From: an uncultured Pedosphaera sp.
Lineage (GTDB): Bacteria > Verrucomicrobiota > Verrucomicrobiia > Limisphaerales > Pedosphaeraceae
DNA length: 32,389 nucleotides
NCBI GenBank assembly: GCA_903930565.1
Contig: CAIYZC010000273.1
Location: forward strand, 1 to 32,389
Direction of reading: 5' to 3'
Shown here in pieces: positions 8,240-16,100 of this stretch; positions within the stretch are counted from its first letter, which is position 1; every line of letters begins with the position of its first letter. The translations under genes were made by a program, and so were the position numbers. The notes beneath the pieces were generated by a model that made no database searches, was not told the DNA's origin, and was given only the letters and a program-made list of their open reading frames with translations.

Positions 8240-9727
8240 TCAATGGCGGCGGCGCAGCCACACTATGCCGCCCAGCAGGAGGATGACGCCCGGAATCCCG
8301 GCCAGGAACAACCATTCCACGGAGGTCAGTTGACCTCGGGTCATGAGCAGTTTGTATTCGTTGACCGTCTGCGGTCCGACCCCCTGCAAAACCTGGGTTT
8401 GATCCAACAGCCAGTTCACGGCACAGCGGGCGAATTCGCGGTTGCCCGCCTCCTCAATGAACGCGTTGTCCAGAAACAATGATTCGCCCACCGCCACGAT
8501 CCGGGTGAAGCCACGGTCCGGCAGGTCGCCTTTCACGCCGGCCCGTTCGGCGGCGACCATGAGGGGGATGCGGACGCCGAACGGAACCGCATTCGTGCCC
8601 AAATGGGCCCGCTCGCTCGCAAAGGCCAATTCTTCCACCTTGGCCGCGTCCGGCCCCGGGTTCTTTTGCGCTTTCTTGAGGACTGGCCGGGGCTCCAACA
8701 TGTAGAGGCCCAGATTGGCGATCTGTCCGACGGTGGGGTGGTTGCTGAAATCCTTGATCGCCAAGTCCAAGCCCTGTGGTCCGACACTGTGCTCGTTGTC
8801 GATGATCAGATCATCGGTGATCCGGATGCCCCATTCCTGGAGCAAGGCCTCCAACCCGGTTTTCACGGCTCGGGTGTCGGGGTGGAACAACACCAACATC
8901 CGCCCGCCTTGGTTCAAATAATTGCGCAGCTTTTGGATCGCCTCGGCGGGGAAGGGCGTGAGCGGTCCCGCGATGATGACCAGATTCCAATCTTTCGGGC
9001 TCAGCACATTCGTGCCCAAGAGACTGTTGGTGCCGCAATGCACCCAGCTCTGTTGCAGCACCTCCTTGAACCGTTGGTAGCCCAGTTTGCCGGTGCCGTC
9101 GGAAGGGTGTTCGCCGTTCTCTTCCAAAAAGCAGGCGTTCAGGATCTTGGGATTAGTGACGGCCAGAATCATCGAGGAAAAGATCAAGTCGCCCTTGAAG
9201 GCTTGGAGCGTCCGTTCCCACTCCCGTTCGCCTTCCTTGTTGGCCACCAATCGGCCGCGGAAGTCGCCGAACACATTGCCCGGCACGATCTGGCGGCTGT
9301 GCCCCGCACAATCGAAAATGACGAAATCCTTGTCGTCGCCCGAGGGCAATTGGTAGGCCGCCTTGACGCGCAATGCCGCGGCGGGGTTGCGCACGTAATC
9401 CACCTTTTCATAGGTGACGCCGGAATTAAGCAAATGATACTCCTCCAAAAGCGCGCAAATGGAGCTGTACAAAGGTTCGTGATCCCGATTGTAATACACC
9501 GTCACCTTGATTTGGTTGGTCAAGGACCGCAGCAGGCCCGCGGATTGGGAGGACACCTGGATGCGCGCCTGGCCGCTCCAAAAAAAGCGCCGGGGATGCC
9601 GGCCCGCCACGAAATTAACCAGCAACAGCACCGCGGTGGCGGCCAAAATGCCCACGGCGACGTGGAACAGCACCCGGCCCTGTGGTGGGGCGGAGGCCGG
9701 CGGCATATCGTTCAAGGGGGTGGGCAT
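8240..9727 (-). CDS. GldG-like ABC transporter auxiliary protein
   Basis: This 495-residue protein has two membrane anchors. One N-terminal helix at ~20-43 (LFHVAVGILAATAVLLLVNFVAG) and one near the C-terminus at ~472-489 (WLFLAGIPGVILLLGGIVWL) bracket a large extracytoplasmic domain. The domain begins with 'QSAGLLRSLTNQIKVTVYYNRD' and contains 'GGRMLVLFHPD', features of the GldG/ABC-type auxiliary family (PF09822-like). In Bacteroidota, GldG works with GldA (ATPase) and GldF (permease) in gliding and secretion. In other phyla the equivalent cluster has no settled role. The start is one base after the permease stop (TAACATG), so the genes are co-transcribed and probably co-translated. No evidence of gliding machinery proper is present in the window. 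Confidence 0.83.
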   Translation of the reverse strand: MPTPLNDMPPASAPPQGRVLFHVAVGILAATAVLLLVNFVAGRHPRRFFWSGQARIQVSSQSAGLLRSLTNQIKVTVYYNRDHEPLYSSICALLEEYHLLNSGVTYEKVDYVRNPAAALRVKAAYQLPSGDDKDFVIFDCAGHSRQIVPGNVFGDFRGRLVANKEGEREWERTLQAFKGDLIFSSMILAVTNPKILNACFLEENGEHPSDGTGKLGYQRFKEVLQQSWVHCGTNSLLGTNVLSPKDWNLVIIAGPLTPFPAEAIQKLRNYLNQGGRMLVLFHPDTRAVKTGLEALLQEWGIRITDDLIIDNEHSVGPQGLDLAIKDFSNHPTVGQIANLGLYMLEPRPVLKKAQKNPGPDAAKVEELAFASERAHLGTNAVPFGVRIPLMVAAERAGVKGDLPDRGFTRIVAVGESLFLDNAFIEEAGNREFARCAVNWLLDQTQVLQGVGPQTVNEYKLLMTRGQLTSVEWLFLAGIPGVILLLGGIVWLRRRH

Positions 9728-9728
9728 G

Positions 9729-10481
9729 TTATTTCCAACGACGGCTCTCGACCACCCGCACCGTGAGGAACAGGAACCAAGCGGTCAAACTCAGGTAAAA
9801 GACCAAATGCCGCACGTCCACCAAGCCGCGGGCAAAGTCGTTCATGTGGTCCATCAGCGCCACCCGGGTGAGCAATTCCTCCTGCCATCCGCCGGCTACG
9901 GTTACGCGACCGGACAGCAAGCTTAGCAGGAACAAGGTGAACCCCAGGGTGAAACTCAGCATGGCGGCCATGATTTGCGTGTGGGCCAAGGCGGAGGCGA
10001 AGCAGCCCAACGCCATGAACAAACCGCCGAGCAGGGTGATGCCGAGGAAAGTGCTGGCCAGCAAGCCGGGATCCAAGGCGGTGGGAGTGTTGATGAAATG
10101 GCGGAGGATGAGGACGCACGCGAGGGAAGGCAGCCAGAGCAAAACATAGAACACCAGGGCGGCGGTATACTTGGCCAACACCACTTGCAGTTCGGTCACC
10201 GGGGTGGTCATCAACGTCTCGAACGTGCCGCTGGCCTTTTCCAAGGCGAACAAGCGCATGGTGATGACCGGGGTGGCCAATTGCAGAATGAGCCAAAAGT
10301 AAGGGGTCGAATAAAACAACTGGGTGATGGGCAGGGGGGTGGGTTCCGCCTGCAATTGCGCCACCAGCACCACCCAGCTCAGGCCTTGCAGGAACGCCGC
10401 CGCCGCGATCACGAGGAAGCCGGTGGCGGAAACGAAGAAGCTGCCCAGCTCCCGCCGCGTCAGGGTCACATATGCCTGCAT
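9729..10481 (-). CDS. ABC-2 type permease, GldF-like
   Basis: This 250-residue integral membrane protein has about six hydrophobic segments (for example TGFLVIAAAAFLQGLSWVVLVAQL, LFYSTPYFWLILQLATPVITMRLF and a final LTAWFLFLTV). It carries the ABC-2 permease signature 'MRLFALEKASGTFETLMTTPVTELQVVLAKY' between helices 2 and 3. The ATG at 10481 overlaps the TGA of the ATPase gene (TGATG), and a strong Shine-Dalgarno run (GGAGGAGG) lies just upstream inside the ATPase gene. This is one of the few clear ones in the window and supports coupled translation. It would form the transmembrane pore with the adjacent ATPase. The substrate is unknown; GldF homologues are the closest named relatives. Confidence 0.88.
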   Translation of the reverse strand: MQAYVTLTRRELGSFFVSATGFLVIAAAAFLQGLSWVVLVAQLQAEPTPLPITQLFYSTPYFWLILQLATPVITMRLFALEKASGTFETLMTTPVTELQVVLAKYTAALVFYVLLWLPSLACVLILRHFINTPTALDPGLLASTFLGITLLGGLFMALGCFASALAHTQIMAAMLSFTLGFTLFLLSLLSGRVTVAGGWQEELLTRVALMDHMNDFARGLVDVRHLVFYLSLTAWFLFLTVRVVESRRWK

Positions 10482-11440
10482 CAGGTTTCCTCCTCCTCGA
10501 CCCGGGTGAGTCGCACGTAAATGTCTTCCAGCGTGTGCCGTTGCCGGGTCAGTTCCCGCACCGGCCAGCCGCGTTGCAAGGCCAGGTTGAAAACGCGCGA
10601 GCGCAAATCCACCCCGTCCTGGGGCGTCAAGGCGCACCGGAAAAAGTCCCCCGCCACCGGAGAAATGTCCGCGTGGCGGATTTCGGCGATGGTGTCAAAG
10701 GCGGCCTGCAGCTCGGCTTGGGAGGCGGCGATTTCCGCCACGACCTGCCCGCGGCCACCCATTAGCGCCTGCAAATTGTCCGGCGTGTCTGCGGCCGCGA
10801 TGCGGCCCTCGTGCAAAATCACCATCCGGTGGCAGGTCATTTCCAACTCGCTCAGGATGTGGCTGGACACCAGCACCGTGTGGCGCCCGGCCAGGCTCTT
10901 GATCAACTGGCGCACGGACCGGATTTGCCGGGGATCCAAGCCGATCGTCGGTTCGTCCAAGATGAGCAATTCGGGTTCGTGAACCAAGGCGTCCGCCAAG
11001 CCCACCCGCTGGCGGTAGCCTTTGGACAATTGGCCGATGACCGACTTTTGCGCTTCGACCAAGCCGCATTGCTGCAGGACCATGTCCACCCGCTGCCGGG
11101 TCTGGCCCCAACTCAGGCCTTTGAGTCGCGCCCGGAATTTCAAATACTCCCGCACGCGCATCTCGGGGTGCAGGGGGTTGTTTTCCGGCATGTAGCCGAT
11201 TCGCCGCCGAACCTCCATGCTTTGGGCGAATACATCAAAGCCCGCCACGCGCACCGTTCCACCACTGGCGGGCAGGTACCCGGAGAGGATCCGCAGGGTC
11301 GTGCTCTTGCCCGCGCCGTTGCTGCCCACCAAGCCCACGATCTCCCCGCGCCGGACCGCAAAGGAAATGCCCGATACCGCCGTGTGTCCGGCGTATCGCT
11401 TGGTCAGGTTGGAGACTTCAATCATTAGTCCGTCGCTCAT
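10481..11440 (-). CDS. ABC transporter ATP-binding protein, GldA/CcmA-type
   Basis: This 319-residue ATPase contains a Walker A motif GSNGAGKST (residues ~39-47), a Q-loop region (GYMPENNPLH), a variant signature LSKGYRQR (~138-145), Walker B LLILDEP (~158-164) and a switch His (SSHILSE). The ~90-residue C-terminal extension (from about VVAEIAASQ) is typical of ABC-2 exporter ATPases. The start at 11440 (MSDGLMIEVSNLTKRY) is preferred over an upstream ATG at 11497, which would add a non-conserved leader. MIEVSN at 11425 is also possible. It follows htrA by 58 bases and overlaps the permease start by one base. It energises the GldF/GldG-like complex encoded downstream. Confidence 0.92.
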   Translation of the reverse strand: MSDGLMIEVSNLTKRYAGHTAVSGISFAVRRGEIVGLVGSNGAGKSTTLRILSGYLPASGGTVRVAGFDVFAQSMEVRRRIGYMPENNPLHPEMRVREYLKFRARLKGLSWGQTRQRVDMVLQQCGLVEAQKSVIGQLSKGYRQRVGLADALVHEPELLILDEPTIGLDPRQIRSVRQLIKSLAGRHTVLVSSHILSELEMTCHRMVILHEGRIAAADTPDNLQALMGGRGQVVAEIAASQAELQAAFDTIAEIRHADISPVAGDFFRCALTPQDGVDLRSRVFNLALQRGWPVRELTRQRHTLEDIYVRLTRVEEEET

Positions 11441-11498
11441 GGCTCGCGCAAGGGGCAGTTTAGCCACAAGACCGGCGGGGGGGCGAATAAAAAACATG

Positions 11499-12923
11499 TC
11501 ATCGCAAGGGAAGTTCCACGGCCCGTTCCTGAAAGGTCCGAAAGGCTCCGCGGCGCTGCTGGGCCACGAAGTCCACGCGGATCTTTTCCCCTTTTTGGCG
11601 CGCGTATAGAAGCTTGGCCGCCGCGGTCAAATCGGCCGGGGCCTGGCCGTCCAAGGCGGTGATCAAATAGCCCGGTCGGAACACGCTTGCGCCGGGGCCC
11701 TCCCGGTCCACTTCCGCGACCACAAAGCCCTCCGTGCCGGTCAATCCCAACGACCGGGCCAGTTCCGGGGTGATCGCCTCCAGGCGGAGCCCCGTGCGTT
11801 CCTCGATCATGTCGGCGTTGAAAACCGAGCTTTCGGGCACGGGCCGGACGGCCAACTCCAGCCGCTTTCCTTGGCGCTCCACCGTGAGCCGCACGTCGCC
11901 CTTGCGTTGCCGGATGATGGCTTCCGTGAAGTCGATGAAATTGCGGGGTTCCTTGCCGTTGACTTGGAGCACTTGATCCCCGGTGCGCAACCCCGCCCGT
12001 TCCGCCGGGCTTTTCTGCTGGACGACCCCGACGGTGAGGGGCGGGGGGCCGATGCGCACGCGGGCGCCGAACCACAGGCCCTGGCCCGCGGTTTCCGGCG
12101 TGAAGATGCCCGCCAACGCCTCGCTGACGAGTTTGATCGGGATGGCGAAGCCAATCCCTTGCGCTTGGGACAACATGGCCACGTTCAGCCCGATCAATTC
12201 CCCCCGCAGGTTGACCAACGGGCCGCCGCTGTTGCCGGGGTTGATGGAGGCGTCGGTTTGCAGCCAGTTGGGCCAGTCCAATTGTTCCGCATCCTTGGGG
12301 GTGACGCGGTTTTTGGAACTCAAGATTCCCCGGCTCACCGAGCCGCCCAGCCCAAAGGGGTTGCCCAACGCCAGCACCGTTTCGCCCAGCAACAGGTCGT
12401 CGTCTTTGGCGAAGCGCACCGCGGTGAACCGTTCCCCCGCCGGGGCCTTCAACTGGATCAGCGCCACATCGCTCCGGGCGTTGCCCGCGATCAACTTGGC
12501 CTCATAGGGCTCCTCCCGCGTGCCGACCTTCACCCAAATCCGCGTTGCCCGGCGCACCACGTGGTCGTTGGTCAAAATATAGCCCGCTTCATCAATGATC
12601 ACGCCGGAGCCCAAGCTGACTTGCGCATTCCGCGCTCCGCGGCCATAAGCATCAAAATACTCCTGCAGGAATTTTTCGAACGGGTCCCGCACGCTCACCA
12701 CGGTTTCGGTGGCGATGTTCACGACGCAGGGCATCACTCGCTCGACCGCGGCGACGGTGGCATCCCGCCGCACATCCGTTTCCCCACCTCCCGCGCCAGC
12801 CGCCGCGCGTGCGGGCGGCATCAGGGCGCAGCCCAACAGCAGAGCTGCCATCAGCCCCTGCCGTGGCGCCCTTCCCCGTCCCCGGCCATGCTCCCGCCGC
12901 CGCCATATTTTCCGTACGTTCAT
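11499..12923 (-). CDS. HtrA/Deg-type periplasmic serine protease with two PDZ domains
   Basis: This 474-residue protein from the ATG at 12923 has an N-terminal export signal (Arg-rich start, LMAALLLGCALMPPARA). The trypsin-like domain carries the complete triad His121 (TNDHVV), Asp152 (ARSDVAL) and Ser232 (NPGNSGGPL). Two PDZ regions follow: ~270-360 with 'AERAGLRTGDQVLQVNG', and ~385-470 with 'GASVFRPGYLITALDG'. HtrA/DegP-family enzymes degrade or refold misfolded envelope proteins. The Cys in LLLGC could suggest a lipoprotein, but the following Ala-rich ARA site fits signal peptidase I better. The gene is first in the minus-strand run leading into the ABC/GldG/AsmA genes and is divergent from the DUF2851 gene. 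The upstream TTGAAC-17-GGTCAA, 7 bases before the ATG, is a weak promoter candidate. Confidence 0.92.
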   Translation of the reverse strand: MNVRKIWRRREHGRGRGRAPRQGLMAALLLGCALMPPARAAAGAGGGETDVRRDATVAAVERVMPCVVNIATETVVSVRDPFEKFLQEYFDAYGRGARNAQVSLGSGVIIDEAGYILTNDHVVRRATRIWVKVGTREEPYEAKLIAGNARSDVALIQLKAPAGERFTAVRFAKDDDLLLGETVLALGNPFGLGGSVSRGILSSKNRVTPKDAEQLDWPNWLQTDASINPGNSGGPLVNLRGELIGLNVAMLSQAQGIGFAIPIKLVSEALAGIFTPETAGQGLWFGARVRIGPPPLTVGVVQQKSPAERAGLRTGDQVLQVNGKEPRNFIDFTEAIIRQRKGDVRLTVERQGKRLELAVRPVPESSVFNADMIEERTGLRLEAITPELARSLGLTGTEGFVVAEVDREGPGASVFRPGYLITALDGQAPADLTAAAKLLYARQKGEKIRVDFVAQQRRGAFRTFQERAVELPLR

Positions 12924-13017
12924 GCTGCACTTGACCCTGTCACCGCGTCGTCTGTTCAAAATTTGGCCGGCCGCCGCGGGCTTGACTTTCCCGTCTCGCA
13001 ATCCGAGCTTGGGCGGC

Positions 13018-14490
13018 ATGCTGGTTCCCGCTGAAAACTTCTACGCCGCTTGGCGCGCGCGCCGTCATCCGAGCCCGGATTTGCGTGAAACGGGCGGTGA
13101 TGCGCCGCCGGAAAAGCTGCTCCAAACGATTTGGCAGCACCAGCGGCTATTGCGGGACCAACTCATCACCTTGGACGGGCGGCCGGTGCGGATTCTTCAC
13201 CCGGGTTTTAAGAATCAGGAGGCCGGGCCGGATTTTCGGGACGCAATGATCCGGCTGGGCTCCGAGCCCCCGCTCACCGGGGATATCGAGATCGATTTGC
13301 AGCCCGGCGGCTGGAAAGCCCATGGCCATGACCGCAACCCCAATTACCACCGCGTCATTCTGCACGTGATCTGGTCGGGAACCCCGGGCGCCGAAGAACG
13401 GCTCCCGGTGCTGGCCTTGCAGGGGCGCCTCGACGCTCCCTTGGGAGAACTCGACGAAGCCCTCGGTCGCGAACCGGCTGCCGGCCTGCCGGTGTCTTTG
13501 CGCGGCCAATGCTCCGCCCCCCTCGCTGGCCTGCCGCCCGGGCGCCTGGCCGAACTCCTTCTGGCCGCGGCGGACGTCCGCTGGCGGGTCAAAGCCGGCC
13601 ATTACGCCGCCCGCGCCCGCCAGGTCGGGTGGGAACAAACGCTGTGGGAGGGGCTGTTCCGGGGCTTGGGTTACAAGCAGAACATTTGGCCTTTTCATCG
13701 TTTGGCCGAGTTGCGCCCCCTCTGGCATCGTCCGCCCTTGGATCCGTTTGCTTTGCAAACCCGCCTGCTGGGGTTGAGCGGCCTGCTTCCCGACCAACTG
13801 AGCCGCGCCCAGTTGGCCGCCGACCAGCATCTGCGCCAAGTATGGGATCAATGGTGGCGCGAGCGCGACGCGTTCGCCGATGCCATCCTGCCCCGCAGTC
13901 TCTGGCGGTTGCACGGCATCCGCCCCGCCAATCATCCCCAGCGCCGGCTCGCCCTCGCCGCGCATTGGGTGGCGGCGGGCGACCTCCCCGCGCGGCTCCA
14001 AAAATGGTTCGCCCAACCCATCGCCGACGCCGCCTTGGCTGATTCCCTCCTGCAATCCCTGGCCCCGGTGGTGGAAGATTCCTTTTGGACCCGCCACTGC
14101 ACCCTCCGTTCCGCCCCGTTGGCCCGTCCCCAACCGCTGCTGGGCGCCACCCGCGTCACCGATTTGGCCGTAAATGTCATCCTGCCTTGGTTGTGGGTGC
14201 GGGCGGTCGAAGGCCGAAACGCCGAACTCCAACGCGTTGCCGAGCACCGGTTCCGCCATTGGCCGGCCGCCGAGGACAACAGCGTTTTGCGCCTGGCCCG
14301 TCGGCGCCTGTTGGGGGCCGCGGGCACCTGGCTCCCCGCGGGCGCCGCCGCGCAGCAGGGCTTGCTCCAAATCACCCGTGATTTTTGCGACCATACCAAC
14401 GCATTGTGCGAGCAATGCCCCTTCCCCGAGCTCGTCCAAGAATGGTTCCGCCGCCCCGGGGAGCGGGAAAAGATTCCTGCCGAGGGGTAA
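13018..14490 (+). CDS. DUF2851 family protein
   Basis: This 490-residue protein is recognised as DUF2851 by its N-terminal core, 'GFKNQEAGPDFRDAMIRLG' followed by 'TGDIEIDLQPGGWKAHGHDRN' and 'YHRVILHVIW' (residues ~60-120). A helical middle and a C-terminal cysteine pair in 'CEQCPFPELVQEW' fit the family ending. The function of the family is unknown. The N-terminal part has been likened to nuclease-type folds, but I cannot show catalytic residues with certainty. The frame is open upstream; ATG 13018 is chosen because the conserved region begins soon after, and because TTGACT at 12982 with a position-matched but weak -10 (GAGCTT) precedes it by seven bases. It is divergent from htrA, with 94 bases between starts. 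Confidence 0.82.
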   Translation: MLVPAENFYAAWRARRHPSPDLRETGGDAPPEKLLQTIWQHQRLLRDQLITLDGRPVRILHPGFKNQEAGPDFRDAMIRLGSEPPLTGDIEIDLQPGGWKAHGHDRNPNYHRVILHVIWSGTPGAEERLPVLALQGRLDAPLGELDEALGREPAAGLPVSLRGQCSAPLAGLPPGRLAELLLAAADVRWRVKAGHYAARARQVGWEQTLWEGLFRGLGYKQNIWPFHRLAELRPLWHRPPLDPFALQTRLLGLSGLLPDQLSRAQLAADQHLRQVWDQWWRERDAFADAILPRSLWRLHGIRPANHPQRRLALAAHWVAAGDLPARLQKWFAQPIADAALADSLLQSLAPVVEDSFWTRHCTLRSAPLARPQPLLGATRVTDLAVNVILPWLWVRAVEGRNAELQRVAEHRFRHWPAAEDNSVLRLARRRLLGAAGTWLPAGAAAQQGLLQITRDFCDHTNALCEQCPFPELVQEWFRRPGEREKIPAEG

Positions 14491-14558
14491 AACCCAAATC
14501 GGCCGGGCCAAGGCCGGGAGGGCGGCCACAACCCCGGCTTGAAATCCGTGGGCGGCGA

Positions 14559-15992
14559 TCAGAGCAGGGAATCGGCCAGCCGGGCGATGTTTTGCAAGGT
14601 GCGGACGACGGGCGAGCGGCGGCGCCATTCCTCCAGCGTGAGGAGCCGGCTGTGGGCGAAATATTCGTCTTGGATTTGCCGGATGGCGGCCGCCGGGCCG
14701 GGGCCGTAGAGGAGAAGGCTTACCTCGGCGTTCAAAGCAAAGGAGCGAATATCGATATTGCTGGAACCGATGACGACGAAATCGTCGTCGATGGCCAGGT
14801 GCTTGGCGTGCAGAAAGCGGGGTTGATAGAGGTGCAAACGCACGCCCGCGGACAGCAGGTCATCGTAGTAGGAGCGTTGGGCGAACTGGGTGAGCCGTTG
14901 GTTGGCGTGCTCGGAAAGCACCAACGCCACCTCGACCCCGCGCAGCCGGGCGGCGTGGAGGGCCTCCAAAAAGGGCTCGTCGGGCACAAAGTACGGGGTT
15001 GTCATCACAATCCGGTGGCGCGCGGCATAGAGCAGGGTGATAAAGAGCTGCTGACCGTTCATGCGCAGGTAGCCGGGGCCGCTGGGTACCAGTTGGGCCA
15101 GGGTGCTCCCCGGGGGCGGATCGTGGGGGGCGAACAGCCCGGGATGATCGAGTGGGCCGCCGCGCTCGAAGTAACGGTCGGCGAGGAACACGGCTTGCAG
15201 CTGGGCGACAATGGGGCCGGTGAGGCGGAGGGTGAGGTCCTCATTCGGATAGCCCGGCACAAAGCCGGGGGCGACCAGGTTTTGGGATCCGGTGTAGCCG
15301 ATGCGGCCGTCAATAATGGCGAGTTTGCGATGGTTGCGCAGGTCAAAGCGGGCGGCGTTCCGGCGGAAGAGGCCGACGGGCAGGAGGGGCGTGACTTCGA
15401 TGCCTTGCGCGGTCAGGCGCGGAGCGAGTCGCGCCAAGGCGGCTTTGGAGCCGACGGCATCGAGGAGCACCCGGCACGTGACGCCGCGGGCGGCGGCCCG
15501 GGCGAGGGCCTCCGCCACCCGTCGGCCGGGGGCGTCGTCACCGTAAATGTAATACAGTAAGTGGATATGCTGCCGGGCGGCGTCGAGATCGGTGATCAGG
15601 CGGTCGATGGTCCCGTCGTAATCGGTGAGGAATTCGACGTGGTTGCCGGGGACGGCTTTGAAATCGCCAAGGCGCTCGGCAAAGGCCGCCACGCGGAGGG
15701 CTTCGACGCCTAAGTCCGGGTGGGGGGCGGTCGCGGTGCCGGTCGCGGGCGCGGGCATTTGGGCTTGCGAGGCGCGGATCATGCGGGAGGCGCGCCGTTG
15801 CTGGGCGATTCGGCGGCGGGGCAAATAAATGCGCCCGAAGAGCGTGTAGAGCACCAAGCCGGGGGCGGGGAGCAAAAAAATGAGGAGGAGCCAGGTGCGG
15901 GAGGCCGCGGCATTCCGGCGCTGGGGCACGTAGAACAGCATCGCGAGGCGGACGGCCCACTCGCTGATCAGGTAAACGAGGCTCCAATGCAC
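14559..15992 (-). CDS. cls: Cardiolipin synthase-like phospholipase D
   Basis: This 477-residue membrane protein has two hydrophobic segments near the N-terminus (LVYLISEWAVRLAMLFYV and WLLLIFLLPAPGLVLYTLFG), as in bacterial cardiolipin synthases. It contains two HKD phospholipase D motifs: H221-x-K223…D228 (HRKLAIIDG) and H395-x-K397…D402 (HAKHLAIDD), each followed by the usual GSxN (GSQN, GSSN). The family joins phosphatidyl groups to make cardiolipin at the inner membrane. The frame extends to an ATG at 16091, but the GTG at 15992 (VHWSLVYLISEW) fits the family start and lies six bases after TATCCC with TTGCCC 17 bases upstream. That implies a leaderless mRNA. Divergent from serS. The symbol is by family; clsA/clsC-type substrates cannot be told apart here. 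Confidence 0.86.
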   Translation of the reverse strand: MHWSLVYLISEWAVRLAMLFYVPQRRNAAASRTWLLLIFLLPAPGLVLYTLFGRIYLPRRRIAQQRRASRMIRASQAQMPAPATGTATAPHPDLGVEALRVAAFAERLGDFKAVPGNHVEFLTDYDGTIDRLITDLDAARQHIHLLYYIYGDDAPGRRVAEALARAAARGVTCRVLLDAVGSKAALARLAPRLTAQGIEVTPLLPVGLFRRNAARFDLRNHRKLAIIDGRIGYTGSQNLVAPGFVPGYPNEDLTLRLTGPIVAQLQAVFLADRYFERGGPLDHPGLFAPHDPPPGSTLAQLVPSGPGYLRMNGQQLFITLLYAARHRIVMTTPYFVPDEPFLEALHAARLRGVEVALVLSEHANQRLTQFAQRSYYDDLLSAGVRLHLYQPRFLHAKHLAIDDDFVVIGSSNIDIRSFALNAEVSLLLYGPGPAAAIRQIQDEYFAHSRLLTLEEWRRRSPVVRTLQNIARLADSLL

Positions 15993-16027
15993 GCGGCAGG
16001 GATACCATTGCCCGGGTCCCGGGGCAA
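15993..16027 (-). promoter_or_regulatory. Putative leaderless promoter of the cardiolipin synthase gene
   Basis: On the minus strand, TTGCCC (16027-16022), a 17-base spacer, and TATCCC (16004-15999) are followed by six bases (TGCCGC) and then the GTG start codon at 15992. The geometry matches the serS, lipoprotein and sugar-dehydrogenase promoters and supports the GTG start. Confidence 0.45.
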
Positions 16028-16064
16028 TGGCGAAGGCGGCCCGGGTCGGCGGGGTGAATCCGGC

Positions 16065-16100
16065 TTGCGCGGGGCGGGGCGCTTCCGCCATATTCGCGCC
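16065..16100 (+). promoter_or_regulatory. Putative leaderless promoter of serS
   Basis: TTGCGC at 16065-16070, an 18-base spacer, and CATATT at 16089-16094, then CGCGCC and the ATG at 16101. The predicted transcription start coincides with the start codon, and no Shine-Dalgarno sequence is visible. It is back-to-back with the cls promoter, with 37 bases between the two -35 boxes. Confidence 0.5.

Noticed and set aside
13147-14628. 493-codon open frame on the minus strand
   Set aside because: It is antisense to the DUF2851 gene, which has clear family motifs on the plus strand.
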